From Hyaloraphidium curvatum (Eukaryota; Monoblepharomycota; Hyaloraphidiomycetes; Hyaloraphidiales; Hyaloraphidiaceae), in NCBI GenBank assembly GCA_025558095.1, contig JAIVFI010000010.1, forward strand, positions 310,001-374,000: a stretch of 64,000 nucleotides of DNA, read 5' to 3'. The position numbers and the translations under genes were made by a program. The first letter of the stretch is position 1, and each line of letters begins with the position of its first letter. The notes beneath the pieces are model-generated. The model was not told the origin of the DNA. It was given only the letters and a program-made list of their open reading frames with translations, and ran no database searches. Below are positions 1-10,498 of the stretch, one piece after another.

Positions 1-1327
1 CGGCCCAGCAGTTGCCCTTGCTGCGCGGGCCGGAGCCGCCGAAGGTCGGGCTCAGGAAGCCGTCGGGCGAGGAGAGGTCCGGGCCGGCGTGGTCGGCGGG
101 CGGGCCGGCGGGGGGCACCTTGACGAAGCAGTCTTGGATGCTGAGGTTGTGCCGCACGCTGTTTGCCCACGGCCCGTCGGCGAAGCGCGCGGGGGCCGCG
201 GCGCGCATCCACGACAGGATGTACGACAGCGGGGCGCAGCGGTTGGGGTGGTTGAGGATGGCCGAGCCGATCATGGTAACGTAGGTGACCTTGCCGTCGT
301 CGCGGGGCGTCGACGACGGCGGCGCGATCGGGGCCGGGACGGGGCCGGAACGCGGCGCGGGGGTGCCGACCAGCGTCGCCGTGCTCACGGGCCGCGGCCG
401 CTGCACGACGGTCGGGTCCGCGGCAGACGGGCTGGGCATCGACGCGGCCGACGACGTGGGGAGCGGGAAAGCCGGCACCTCTCCCGCGCGGCGGGGCGAC
501 CGCCTCGCCGACGAGTGGTACCGCGGCGTGGAGAGCTGCAGCAGCGCCTTGACGGGGCTCGACGCCGCGATCGCCGCCTCGAGCAGCGCGTCGCTGGGCT
601 CGGGCGCGGGGGCGCGTGAGGTTGCGGGGGTGTGGAACGCGCGGGCGGGGGATCGCCGGGCGAGCGAGGCCTTGTAGTTGATGGGCGTCTTGAAGGGCAT
701 GTCGGCGCCGCGCGCGGGCGACGAGGTGGGGGGCACGTCCTCGACGCTCTCGAAGCTGTCCTTGCGGGCCGCGAAGGCGAGCGCGGCGAGCGGGTCGGGC
801 GGCTGTCACACGTGGTCGGAGGGAAGTGTGAATTGGGATCGCGTGGCGTTTGCGAGTAGCCAACTCACCTGCTCCATCCGCTCGGCGGGAGCGCCATGCG
901 CGGGCCCCTCGTCCTCCTCCGGAACATCTTCCTCCGAAACTTCCTCGCGGGGCTCGTCTTCCGCCTCCAGAGATCCGTTGTCTTCGGTCTCTTCCTCCTC
1001 CGGCGCCTCCTCGGCCGCATACTCGCCTTCATCAGGCCCGTCTTCTGGCAGGATCAGGATCCCGTTGTCTTCCGACGCCTCCGACGCCGCGTCGTCCGCC
1101 TCCACTTCATCCTCCACGTCGCCTCCAAAGCTCCCTTCTCCCTCTTCCCTTGCAGGCTCGCCCCACTCCGCCCCATCACCGCCGTCGGGACCCTCCCAGT
1201 TTCCCTCGCTTGCCAGCCAGTCCGCCTCGCTCCGCGGGTCGTCCGCGCAGCTGCTCAGGAAGGTCGAGCTGCCACCCAGGCCGAGCGGCACGGCGTGGGG
1301 GCCGGGCGTCAGCGCCGGCGGGGGCAT
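1..1327 (-). CDS. Forkhead (winged-helix) transcription factor, C-terminal part cut by window start
   Basis: Predicted sequence-specific nuclear DNA-binding protein. Exon 1 is 1327-869 (153 codons) and exon 2 runs from 802 off the left edge; the 66-bp intron has a GTGAGT donor and a GACAG acceptor and joins in phase 0. Residues 1-153 are very acidic (runs of Glu/Asp), which could be an activation or interaction region. Exon 2 starts with a Pro/Ser-rich linker and enters a forkhead domain at about position 285 (minus strand): helix 3 reads WANSVRHNLSIQDCFVKVP, matching the family consensus WxNSxRHNLSxxxCFxKV. The KGN of wing 1 lies just before the edge. The start at 1327 is the first ATG of the open frame. 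It shares a 419-bp intergenic region with the divergent ISA2 gene. The subfamily cannot be decided from this part. Confidence 0.85.
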
Positions 1328-1746
1328 GTCCCGGCGGGCGCGGGGTGATCAGCGGCAGGGGTGCAGGTGGGGGTGCTGCGGGGGTCCAGGCAGGGTGCAC
1401 GGGGTGCGGAGTGCGGCGGCTAATGCGGGGCAGGTGTGCGGGGGGGTGCGGCGGGGTGTGCGGGGGCGCGAGGGGCGTTGACAGATGACAGCTGACAGGC
1501 GCGGCACTGTTTGCCGGCGCTCCCCGGCGTGCGTGCGGCAGATCCGGCGCGACCACCGCCGGGGCGAGTGCGGCGCGGGCCGGCCGTGCGCAGTACAGGG
1601 CGCACCGGGCCGGCGGACGTGCGTGCAGCGTGCCAGCCGGGTAGGATCTGGGAGGCGGGGCCGTGTTTGGGTCGCGCGTGGCTCGCGGGACTCGGCCTAG
1701 GCAATTGCCGCGCTTCGTCCGGGACTCCACTTCCCCGCCTCCCACG
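1328..1746. promoter_or_regulatory. Shared intergenic region between forkhead gene and ISA2
   Basis: This 419-bp stretch separates two divergent start codons, so it probably holds both promoters. It is strongly G-rich on the plus strand around 1340-1475. It contains three regularly spaced TGACAG hexamers (1479-1498, listed separately). No TATA box was recognised. Confidence 0.5.
1479..1498 (+). promoter_or_regulatory. Three TGACAG hexamers at 7-bp spacing
   Basis: TGACAG occurs at 1479, 1486 and 1493, each separated by one base. TGACAG is the core bound by TALE-class homeodomain proteins, which fungi have. The array lies between the forkhead and ISA2 starts and could be an operator for either. 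Function is inferred only from the motif. Confidence 0.3.
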
Positions 1747-2407
1747 ATGCGGCCGGCCCTCCGCTGCCTGTCTCGGGCGGCACCGCGATTGGCCGCCCCT
1801 CTGCGCGCACCCCCCGTGCCCCGCGCCCTCCCCGCCGTCCTCCCGCGGCCACCTCCCGCCGCCCTTGCGCGACCCGCTCCCCCCGCGAGTTTGGCCCCGC
1901 CCTTCCGCGGCCTCGCCTCCGCTGCCGCCGCCGCCCTCCCCGCCGACGACGACGACCGCCCCTTCTCGCCGCACCCCCCTCCCACCCCCGCCGCACACGC
2001 CGGCAAGCTGCTCCTCACCGACCGCGCCGCGCGCCGCATCGAGCTGCTCAACGAGAAGGACGGGCGGCCGGACCAGGCGCTGCGCGTGGTGGTCGAGCCG
2101 GGCGGCTGCCACGGCTTCCAGTACCGCCTGGAGCTGGACGGGCGGTACTACGAGGACGATGTGTGGGGACCGCACCCGCCCCTCGCTCCCTGCCGATCTC
2201 ACCTCCTGATCCTCCCCCTCCAGGGTGTTTGGAAACGACCGCCACCCCGGCGGCCGCGCTGTCATCGACGAGACCTCGCTGGACCTCGTAAAGGGCTCCA
2301 AGCTGGACTGGGTCGACGAGCTCATCGGGAGCAAGTTCGCCCTGAAGGACAACCCGAACGCCGACTCGGGATGCGGGTGCGGGACGTCGTTTAACGTCAA
2401 GATTTGA
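1747..2407 (+). CDS. ISA2: Mitochondrial A-type iron-sulfur carrier Isa2
   Basis: A HesB/IscA-type protein of the mitochondrial late iron-sulfur assembly machinery, which acts with Isa1 and Iba57 in making [4Fe-4S] clusters. Exons are 1747-2162 and 2224-2407 (199 residues); the 61-bp intron ends in CTCCAG. The first 60 or so residues are rich in Arg, Ala and Pro and lack acidic residues, as expected for a mitochondrial presequence. The family's cysteines are present: GGCHGFQY in exon 1 and SGCGCGTSF near the C-terminus, together with VIDETSLDLVKGSKLDWVDE. The CHGF motif favours Isa2 over Isa1. It converges on the McrB-like gene, with 130 bp between the stop codons. Confidence 0.93.
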
Positions 2408-2537
2408 TTGGGGCGGTGGCATCGGGGGACGGGGAGATCGGGACGGGAGAGACGGGTGTGGAAGCGGTCGGGATGATCTGATACACGGAACTGCACGGAC
2501 ACCGCCCCATACGCTCTCCCCTCGCGGTCAGAATCAG

Positions 2538-5131
2538 CTAGTCCTCGCCGGCTCCTACCCACGCGCTCCCTCCCCAGAAGGCCTCCATCGTGTACGAGTC
2601 CAGCACGGTCTTCATCCGCTTTCCGTGGAAGTACTCCTTGAGTTGGGGCCGGATCACCTCCTTCCACTTGCGCGCAAGCTGCGGCGGACCGAACTGCTCG
2701 TACTTGGCCGCGCCTTCCGGAGCTTTGCCCTTGGGATCGCGCTTTGGCGGCGGGAGAAACAGGGCATGGCCGAAGCACTGGTCCTCGGAGAGGTCCTTCT
2801 CCACCTTCTCGTTGAGCTTCTCGAAGCCGCGCACGAGGGCATCGAGGTCTGCACCGCCAAGAAGCTCGGGATGGGCGTCATAGAACCTTCTGAGGAGCCC
2901 AGGATCGGGACCCAGTTCGATTACGCTGAATCGGCGCCGGAGCGCGGCGTCCAGAGGTTGGATGCTTCGATCTGCAGTGTTCATGGTCGCGATTATGGCC
3001 AGATCCGGCGGGATGGAGAAGGCAGCCGAATGCTGGAGCTGGATCTCGTCTCCGCGATACTCGATCAGATGGAGCAGCTCGCCAAAGACCCTGGGCACGT
3101 TGCAGCGGTTCAGCTCATCGATGATGAGGATGCCCCCGGGTCGATCTGCCGTGCCCTTGCCCCGAGCACGTTCCGCGGCCTCGACCAGCTTCCCAGGACG
3201 CTTTTCGAAAGCCAGCTTGCCATCGACCACTTCTGGAACCATTCCTTCTACGAACTGGTCGTATGTGTAGGATGGGTGGAATTGAACCGATGTCACGCGC
3301 TGCTTGCATTCTAGTGGATTTCCTATGAGGGCCTCTGCAAGAGCCTTTGCCAGCAGTGTCTTGCTTGTTCCGGGAGGGCCAGCTAGAATGAGATTCGGAA
3401 GTGGCGACAGGAGTACCTCTAAGGAGCTCTTTAGTATCGCATCAGATGTTTTGGTAGTGCCCTTAAGCTTAGCAACCAGTGCATCAATGACTTCCCCCCG
3501 TGTAGGTCGGGAAGGTGCAATCTGTTGCGTGTCCGATGATTCACTATGTTGATTTGGAGCCAATCCCAAAGGATGCTGCTCTACTGCAGGCCGGAACATT
3601 AGATCCAGAGTGAATGGCTTCAGAATCCTCAATTGTTGAGTAGACAAGAATGGAACAAGGTACCTGGTGAATGCATCCTCAGTGATTGAATTGCCCTCCA
3701 GATCCAGTACCTCCAGGTTGCGCTTCCCATGCAGTTTGGAGCAAAGGACTGTGCAATGGGTATCTCCAAGGCTGCAATTCGCAAACCATAGCTCCACTAC
3801 TGCTGCCAACTTTGACAGGGCATCCATGAGCATCGAGAAAACAAGCTTTGTGCCTGTGCTCTGATCTACCACAGAGTAGCTTAAGTCAGTTCCACTGAGG
3901 TCCAGCACTCGCAGCTTAGTAGAGCTCCTCAAGCTAGTCGCAAGGTGACTAATGCTGTAACTGACTCGAAAGTTGGTGAGGCGGAGGAGACTCAGATTAG
4001 CAAAGAAAGTGCTTTGCCCCACAATGCTCAGCCTAGTCAATGAATCATCTGTCATTTCGTTCCCTCCTATGTCCAAACTCTCGAGCTGACGTTGTGGCTG
4101 AAGTGCACTTGCCAAAGCTAGTGCCTCTCGATCACACATACCATATCGCAGGGCCAAGGTCACAATTGGCTTTCCATTCAAAAGCCTGGTAATGGTCATG
4201 TGGCAGTCATGATGATCCACTTCCCCTTTCAGGAAAACATGCTTCAGGCATGCCTGGTGTTCCACACCAACTGCAATCCTTGAAACTGCTGCTGAAATGG
4301 AGGTCCCAGCAGGGCAGTCTATGTGCAGCCTCTTCAAATCCGGCATAGAGGTCAGTAACGCATAATCAAGGCCGTCTCCTGACGCAAGCAGTAGCTCAAG
4401 ATGTGATGCTGAGGTCAATTTGAGTCCCACATTACGCAGAAGCACACCACGTAAGGAAGAAGGTCCGGCCAGGATGGTCTCAATGGAATGCGTGTCTGAT
4501 GCTCTGAATATGCAGATGCGCTTGATGGCAGTTTTGGGGTGTATGCCACTCAGCATGTGCTGAACGTCAGAAGGCCATGAGCCTCCCCAAATGTACAGGT
4601 CCAACAAATCAGGCCTTGAACCCATCAGTGCTGCTGCCACTGACCCTGACTGCAGCTCATCACCGTCAAAGGCAGCGTCTGCAAGAGTCCAAGTATCCTC
4701 AATCGTGAGGCCGGTCTGTTCCAATGTCACGTTCCCAATTGCATGGAGAAGACTGCGGCATCCTGCAACAAGATGGTTCATAGGCACGTTGCGCATGTTT
4801 CCCATAATGTTGACACCTTCGACTCGGCCACTATTGACCGAGAAAAAAAGTTCGGTGACTGCCGGGAAGTACTCCATTCCAACGTCCCCTGCTTTCAAGC
4901 GCAAAACGCCATTGGACACCTTGTCCTGGACCCATCTAGAGGCGCAATGTTACAACATCATAACTGCGTGAGAGAAAAGAGTGTTGCTAACCTGTCCACA
5001 AGTCCTCGAGTGTCGACGCGAGCGAGTTTAGATGGAGGTCCGTCCCGCAGTTCTTCTTCAGCAGCTCCTGACGAACGCGGTCGCGTGGCCTTAGGTGGAG
5101 GGACTAAAGTAGCGTCACTAGAGCCGCCCAT
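2538..5131 (-). CDS. Leucine-rich-repeat / McrB-type AAA+ GTPase fusion
   Basis: Exon 1 is 5131-4992 and exon 2 is 4935-2538; a 56-bp intron (GTTAGC...CTCTAG) splits an Arg codon. The protein has 845 residues. Residues 1-45 are basic and Pro-rich. About residues 100-490 hold irregular ribonuclease-inhibitor-like leucine-rich repeats, for example LESLDIGGNEMTDD, LRVLDLSGTDLS and LEVLDLEGNSITED. The C-terminal third is a McrB motor: Walker A GPPGTSKT (566-573), FHPSYTYDQFVEG, Walker B LIIDELNR (650-657) followed by FGEL, the McrB signature MNTADRS (698-704), and ALRRRF. Bacterial McrB binds and hydrolyses GTP and drives the McrC nuclease. Here the usual DNA-binding N-terminus is replaced by leucine-rich repeats, as in NLR sensors. 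The Walker A residue before Lys is Ser, not Gly. The gene is visibly less GC-rich than its neighbours. It is divergent from the McrC-like gene. Confidence 0.9.
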
Positions 5132-5269
5132 GTGCAGATGACGTTGATCGCGCGCTATCGAGCGATGTTTTCGTCGTCGGTGTTGGCGCAGCTCGATATC
5201 CGCGCGCCCGCGCACCAGCCGGCGCGCCGTCGATCGCACCGCAGCAAGCGCGCGTCAAGCATCCGAATC
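5132..5269. promoter_or_regulatory. Bidirectional promoter region of the McrB-like/McrC-like pair
   Basis: The two ATG codons of the divergent pair are 138 bp apart, so regulatory elements are probably shared and co-expression is likely. In-frame ATGs at 5138 and 5165 could also start the plus-strand gene and would shorten this region. No known operator was recognised. Confidence 0.45.
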
Positions 5270-6565
5270 ATGAGTGCCTGCTTCTCGACCCAGGAAACAC
5301 ACCAAGACACCAGTTGCATCGAGGATGGCCGTCCGGTCGTTCTGGATTTGGACGATGCGAGCGGCGAATCCTTGAAGCGCGTCCTCGGACGTGTCTCGCG
5401 AGCCCACAGCTTGAACAGGGACAAGCGTGTTACTTTGAAACACCTCGGCCCAAGGAAATGGGAGCTTGTGGCCAGAAATGTAATCGGAACTTTGTCGTGC
5501 GGTAGTCGGACGATCCTTATTGGGCCAAAGATCCCTCTCGAGCACGTCCTCCATCTGGCTATTGCTGGGGGCACGATGCCCAGCTTCTCTCCGGACTTGT
5601 CGTCAGTTGGACCTTCGAAGCACTTAACGGAGCTCATCATGTGGTGGTTCGTTGACGAAGTGCGGCACCTGCTCGCTTCGCCACTATTCTGCGACTATGT
5701 TGAAGCCGACTTGGTGGGCGAGACGTGGGCGGGCGCGTTGGACATGGCCTACGTTGCGAAACAGTTCTATCAGCGCGGGAAGCTTGAGCCGAAGGTGCTC
5801 GCGGACCAGCTTTCGCCTGACACTCCCGTGAACCGCGTGCTGCTTGCGGCGCTCAATCGGATTGTGAAGCTGTCATCTGTGCGCTATCAGTCCTTGGTTC
5901 GGCAGGCAAAAGACCTTCTTCCGCGGTTCGCGGGCGTCGGAGAAATGTTGCCTCGTGATCGAACAGTGGAGCCCGCGCGGCGGATGGCGAGCTACTCGAC
6001 GGCGTGGACTTTTGCTTGTCACATCCTGGACGGCCTCTCGCGAACCTTAGGAACAGGGGACATGCTGAGCTTTTGCTTCCTTCTTCCCACCGCTCAATTT
6101 GTGGAAAAAGGACTCCGTTCTATCATCCAGGACTGCCTGAAACCGGGGCTGACAGTATCGAAGCCTGCGATCCGGCGACATGACGAAGCGGACATGGCGA
6201 CCGTCACGTTCAATCCAGACCTCGCATTTCGCAAGCGCGGACGAAGCGGCTTTCTTGCCGTCGGCGATGTGAAGTACAAAGTTAAAACGGGCAGCTTATG
6301 GAACCCGCGCACAAATCTGGAGCAGGCTGTGACTTTTGCGGCAGCCGCCAACGTCAACCACGCCGTGATTTGCAAGTTCGCTCCTTCCGCACCTGATAGA
6401 GCGGCCGTGCTTGACCTGAATAAGGTCAAGGTGACGGTCGTCATCTGGCCGACGGACCTCACGCCTGCGGAGGCGGAGGTCCGCTTTGCAAAGCAAGTCG
6501 AGGCCTTCCTCGCTCGTGTGGACGAGGGCGAGCACCTCTTTGGGGCAGGAGATGGGATGATCTGA
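5270..6565 (+). CDS. McrC-type restriction nuclease subunit
   Basis: A single-exon gene of 431 residues from the ATG at 5270; an N-terminal extension from 5138 or 5165 is possible. The layout follows bacterial McrC: an N-terminal beta-rich domain with TILIGPKIP; the central family motif SPDTPVNRVLLAALNRI, equivalent to the DTPxNRxLxxAL of McrC; and FVEKGLRSII. A C-terminal PD-(D/E)xK nuclease core has Pro316-Asp317 in NPDLAF and Asp333/Lys335 in GDVKYK, so the catalytic residues look intact. In bacteria McrC binds McrB hexamers, stimulates GTP hydrolysis and cuts DNA. The divergent partner encodes exactly such a McrB motor, so the two are inferred to work together. Absence of introns and a less GC-rich sequence are compatible with transfer from bacteria. 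The family call is firm; the cellular target is unknown. Confidence 0.88.
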   Translation: MSACFSTQETHQDTSCIEDGRPVVLDLDDASGESLKRVLGRVSRAHSLNRDKRVTLKHLGPRKWELVARNVIGTLSCGSRTILIGPKIPLEHVLHLAIAGGTMPSFSPDLSSVGPSKHLTELIMWWFVDEVRHLLASPLFCDYVEADLVGETWAGALDMAYVAKQFYQRGKLEPKVLADQLSPDTPVNRVLLAALNRIVKLSSVRYQSLVRQAKDLLPRFAGVGEMLPRDRTVEPARRMASYSTAWTFACHILDGLSRTLGTGDMLSFCFLLPTAQFVEKGLRSIIQDCLKPGLTVSKPAIRRHDEADMATVTFNPDLAFRKRGRSGFLAVGDVKYKVKTGSLWNPRTNLEQAVTFAAAANVNHAVICKFAPSAPDRAAVLDLNKVKVTVVIWPTDLTPAEAEVRFAKQVEAFLARVDEGEHLFGAGDGMI

Positions 6566-6615
6566 CACGGAGCTGCTCAAGATCGGATCCGTTCCTTCCA
6601 CCGCCTCCCGTCCGG

Positions 6616-9270
6616 TCACCGCTTCGACGGCGCGCCCTTGGAGTCGAAAAAGTCCGGGTTGAACGCCCCCGGCGGCGGCGCGGTGTAGGGCGGCGGCGCC
6701 TGCCCGAGCGGCACGTCCTCGGGGAACGCCCCTGGCGCCGTCGGACTCGCCGGGAACGCGCCCGGCGCGGGCGCGGGGGGCGCGGTCGGGTCCGCGAGGC
6801 CGTAGCCGCCTCTCACCGGGGCGGCGGACGCGGGGAAGGGTGAGGGGACGGAGGCGGCGGGGAAGGCGGTGACGACGGGGTCGGGGAGCTCGGGGATCGA
6901 GTCGGCCGAGAGGCGCATGGAGGCGATGTTGGACGTGAGGGCGCTACATGGAACCGGGGGGCGGGATCAGCTCGGGCGTTGCCTCGTCCTCCCTGCGCGG
7001 CACCGACCGGAGGAGCTCCTGCATGTCGATCTTGCGCGCGAACGCATAGTCCTTGACGTTGTCCAGGAACCGCTGCAGCACGGCCTGGAAGTCGGTGTAG
7101 AACCTCGTCCCCTCGTTCAGGTTCGTCGAGATGTCCTTGAACGCCTTGTACGCGCTGTCCAGGTTCTGCAGCGCGCGTTCGCGGTCCTGCAGCACCGTGT
7201 TGGACTTCTTGGCCCGCACGAAGCGCTCGTTGGTCTGCGAGATGACCTCGAGCATCTGCCGCTGCGCCTCGACGGACATGGCGACCTCGTTGCGGATGTC
7301 GGCGTAGCGGTCCAGCTGCGCTGTGAGCACGGATTCGCTGCGGTAGTCCTCGTTGCGCGAGGCGAGGTCGAGCAGACGGGGGGCTGAACAAAGGGGATCA
7401 CGGCTCAGCGCAAGAAGCAGTGACTCGCGGGCGCGCACCACGTACTGATGTCGTCCTCCCTCGCCATCTTCCTGAACCGCTCCATGATTCCCGCCCGCGC
7501 CGACACGATCTTGTGCAGCTGCGCGATCTGCTGCTTGAGCACCGGCACGTTGGGATCGTGCCTATCGGGCGTCGTCCCCGGCCGCGCGGCGGGCACCGAC
7601 GCCTCGAGCTGGTCCCGCGTCCCGTCGAGCGCCATTATGGCCGGCAAATGGCGGTCCAGCTTGCCGCGCACCAGCGCGTCGCTCCGCCGCGCCTGCTCGA
7701 GCTTGTCCCCGTAGGCGCGCGCCGTCTCGCGCAGGTTGGCCGCCAGCTCCGCCGAGGCGGCGCGCGTCCACCGCGCTCCGTAGTGCTCCCTCACCCGGCC
7801 GTCCGACTCGGCTTCCTCGTCCAGCAACCGCACCGCCTCGGCCAGCATCTCCGCGTCCCTCTTGGCCAGATTGCGCACCGTCGCCCACGCGTCCTCGAGG
7901 CTCTTTGCCCCGCCCTCGGAGCGCACCTCCCCGCTGCGCTCCAGCAGCGCAGGCGGCAGACCAATCGGCTGCTCCAGCGCCTCGATCGCCGCGGGCAGGT
8001 TCATGCTCGCGAGCGCCGCCCACGCCGCGTCCGTGGCCTCGCGCAGCTTCTCCTCCTCGGCGCGGACGAGGTCGTCCCGCCGCTGCGAATAGAAAGACAG
8101 CGCGCGGTGCACCTCGAAGGGTACCAGCCGCTCGAAGAGCGGCGGGCCGTAGCAGTCCCGGCTGGGGGTGCCGTCGGGAAGGGGAGGGGGGAAGGGGGTG
8201 TCGGAGGCCATGTTGGCGCGGGGGATGGCGGAGAGCTGGTCGGGGGCGGGAATGCGCTGCACGTAGATGACGTTGTTGTCCTTCTCGGCGCGCGAGAGGC
8301 GTTCCGTCGTGTGCTCCACTAGGGCCTGCCGCGCAAGCGCGCACGATCAGACAGCGAAAACCCTCCACGACCAGCACTGCCCTACCTTGAGATCGCCGAG
8401 GACGACGGAGCCGGCGTTCTTTTGCAGCTCCTTGTCCTGGGCCTTGGCCGCCGTGGCCAGCGCCAGCTTCAGCCGCGCGATCTCCTCCCCGAACCTGCTC
8501 TCGGCGTTGCACACCAGCCCCTGCCTGTACTGCGCCGCGGCCTCAAAATGCAGCATCTTGACGTGCACGTGCGCCGTGAAGGACGCGGGCATCTTGGCGC
8601 CCGTGGCGGCCCCCAGCGACGCCGCGTACCGCTCCGCAACAGCGGCGGCCAGCTTGGCCACCGTGCCGTCCTTGAGCTTGTCCACGACGGCCTTGGCCCA
8701 GTAGCACTCCTGCGCCTGCGCCAGCATGGCGCCCGCGCACGCCGCCAGCACGCCGTCCGAGATATCCGGGGGCGGCGTGACCTTTGCGCCCGCGGCCAGC
8801 TCCTCCCGCATACGCGAAAACACCGATGCCGCGTGCTGGAAGCACGCCGCGGCCTTCTTGGCGCCCTCTGGCGTCATGCGGTACTCTGCCACGCCGACGG
8901 CCGAGTAGGCCGCTGCGATATTCCACATGACGCATAGCCGGTCGAAGCCGAGGCCGAAACCCTGCGCGGGCCGCTTCTGCGGCGCGTAGGCGGCCGACCA
9001 CGTGAAGCCGGCGCGCAAATTGACCTCGTCGGCGGGGAACTTGAGCGAGATCAGCGTCAGCTGGCCGTAGTAGCGCCACAGCTTGCGCAGGCCGGCCTCG
9101 CTCGCGTCGGCGAACACGAGGTCGTTGCGAAGCAGCTCGAGCGTGCGGAAGTCGTCCGCGTACTGGTCCGGGTCCTCGGCGTACTGCCGCGCGACATAGC
9201 GCCGCAGCTCGGGCACCAGCGTCGCGCTCTTTTCCGTGCGCCGCGACTCGATGGCCAGGAGGCTCGCCAT
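6616..9270 (-). CDS. BRO1-domain ESCRT-associated protein (Bro1/Rim20/ALIX family)
   Basis: Predicted endosomal adaptor that binds the ESCRT-III subunit Snf7 through its BRO1 domain. Exons: 9270-8386, 8325-7446, 7383-6955 and tentatively 6809-6616 (795 residues). The first two introns are 60 and 62 bp and their junctions are clear. The last (6810-6954) is longer and its acceptor is my best in-frame choice. The N-terminal BRO1 domain contains RYVARQYAEDPDQYADDF and LWRYYGQLTLISLKFP, both strongly conserved in the family. A long helical V-shaped-domain region follows, and the Pro-rich tail contains APPPYTAPPP, a PPxY site for WW-domain ubiquitin ligases. Bro1 (cargo deubiquitination) and Rim20/PalA (pH signalling) cannot be separated by eye. 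Confidence 0.88.
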
Positions 9271-9578
9271 CGCCGGGGAGGGGTTTCACCGCATCACGGC
9301 CCCCGATCGGGCCCGCAGACGGAAGGTTCGCTCAATATCAAGGAGGGCCCCGCGTTCCGGCGTGTCTCGCGGCCGGAGATCGGGGGAATCGCGGTGCTGG
9401 GATTTGCTGGGCGCCTGCAGCCAGTGACGCCGCGCAAGCACCGATCATTCAGTCGACGTCTTTTCGGCCAAAGAGACCCGGTACAAAGCTATAACTCGTC
9501 TCCTCCTCTTCTTTAGCGGCCCGCTGGCGGGAGTCCCAGTGGCCAGTCGCAGGCGGCCCCAGTTCCACCGGCGGCGCC
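9271..9578. other. Intergenic region, 308 bp
   Basis: It lies between the start codon of the BRO1-domain gene and the stop codon of the VAP gene, both on the minus strand. It should hold the BRO1 gene promoter and the VAP 3' untranslated region. No gene or repeat was seen. Confidence 0.5.
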
Positions 9579-10498
9579 TCAGAGAATGAACTTGCCCAGC
9601 ACGAACGCGATCAGCGCAATGACAAGCACCACGAGCAGGGAGACCCCGCCGCCCGACGACTTTTGCGCGATCACGGTCGTGCTCCCGGGCCCCTCGCCCG
9701 CGCCGGGCCGGCGCTGCCTCAGGCCCTGCATCTCCCGATCCCTCTCCGACAGCTCCTTCTGGAGCTTCTGGATAGTGTTCCTGGCCTTTGCCAGCTCCGC
9801 GGCATCCTCGTCGGCGTCGGCCGGGGTGATGGTGGCCTTTGCGCTGGTGTAGCTCGTGGGCGCGGCCGACAGCAGCGACCCGCCCGCGTCGGGCAGGGTC
9901 AGCGTGGGCGCCTTGGGCAGCGCGCCGTTGGCCTTGGGCGCGTCGGGCGGGAGGAAGGCGACCTTGAGCTTGCGCTCGGTGAAGTTTTCCGCGGCCCACG
10001 CGGCGTCGGCCTTCTTGCGCGCCTCGGCGTCGGCCCACAGCTTCGCCAGCCGCTCCTGCACCGCGTCCGAGTCGCCGAGCGCCATCAGATCCGCGCCGAT
10101 CTTGACGCCCTGCACGAGGAACTTGTCCTTGCAGCGGTAGTCTGCCGGCGGGTCCTCCTTCATTGGCTGCAGCAGCACCTGGACCTCGACGGTCTCGTTC
10201 GGCCCCACGCGGCCGCTGTTGGGGCGCACGCAGTAGCTTTTGGGCGCGGTGGTCTTGACCTTGAAAGCTGCGGCGCCGAAAAATGGCACGGGTGCGAGAT
10301 CAGGGCGGTTCGAAGGGCCCGCGAGACGCGTCGGTCAGAACGGTCCGCGCGGCTGCGGCGAGGACGCCCACCGATCGGGTCCGTCGGGTGCTTATTAGTG
10401 ACCGCCAGCATGACCTTCACGACGGCCGTGAAGGGCCGCTTGAAGTCGAGCTGGCTGTCCGGGTTCAGCGCGAGGAACGTCGGCTCCTCGTCTCCCAT
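9579..10498 (-). CDS. SCS2: VAMP-associated protein (VAP/Scs2), MSP domain
   Basis: A tail-anchored ER protein that tethers ER contact sites by binding FFAT motifs. Exons 10498-10372 and 10267-9579 encode 271 residues; the 104-bp intron (GTGGGC...CCGCAG) splits an Ala codon and joins VTNKHPTDPI to AFKVKTTAPKSYCVRPNSG. That sequence is the diagnostic core of the major sperm protein domain and includes the FFAT-binding lysines. Domain order: MSP domain (about residues 1-130), a low-complexity linker, a short coiled coil around AKARNTIQKLQKELSERDRE, and a C-terminal transmembrane anchor VSLLVVLVIALIAFVLGKF. It is divergent from SEC16, another ER-associated gene. Confidence 0.93.

Noticed and set aside
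1420-2778. Long minus-strand frame across ISA2 and its promoter
   Set aside because: It overlaps the conserved ISA2 exons, starts at a non-ATG codon and has no domain; a GC-driven shadow.
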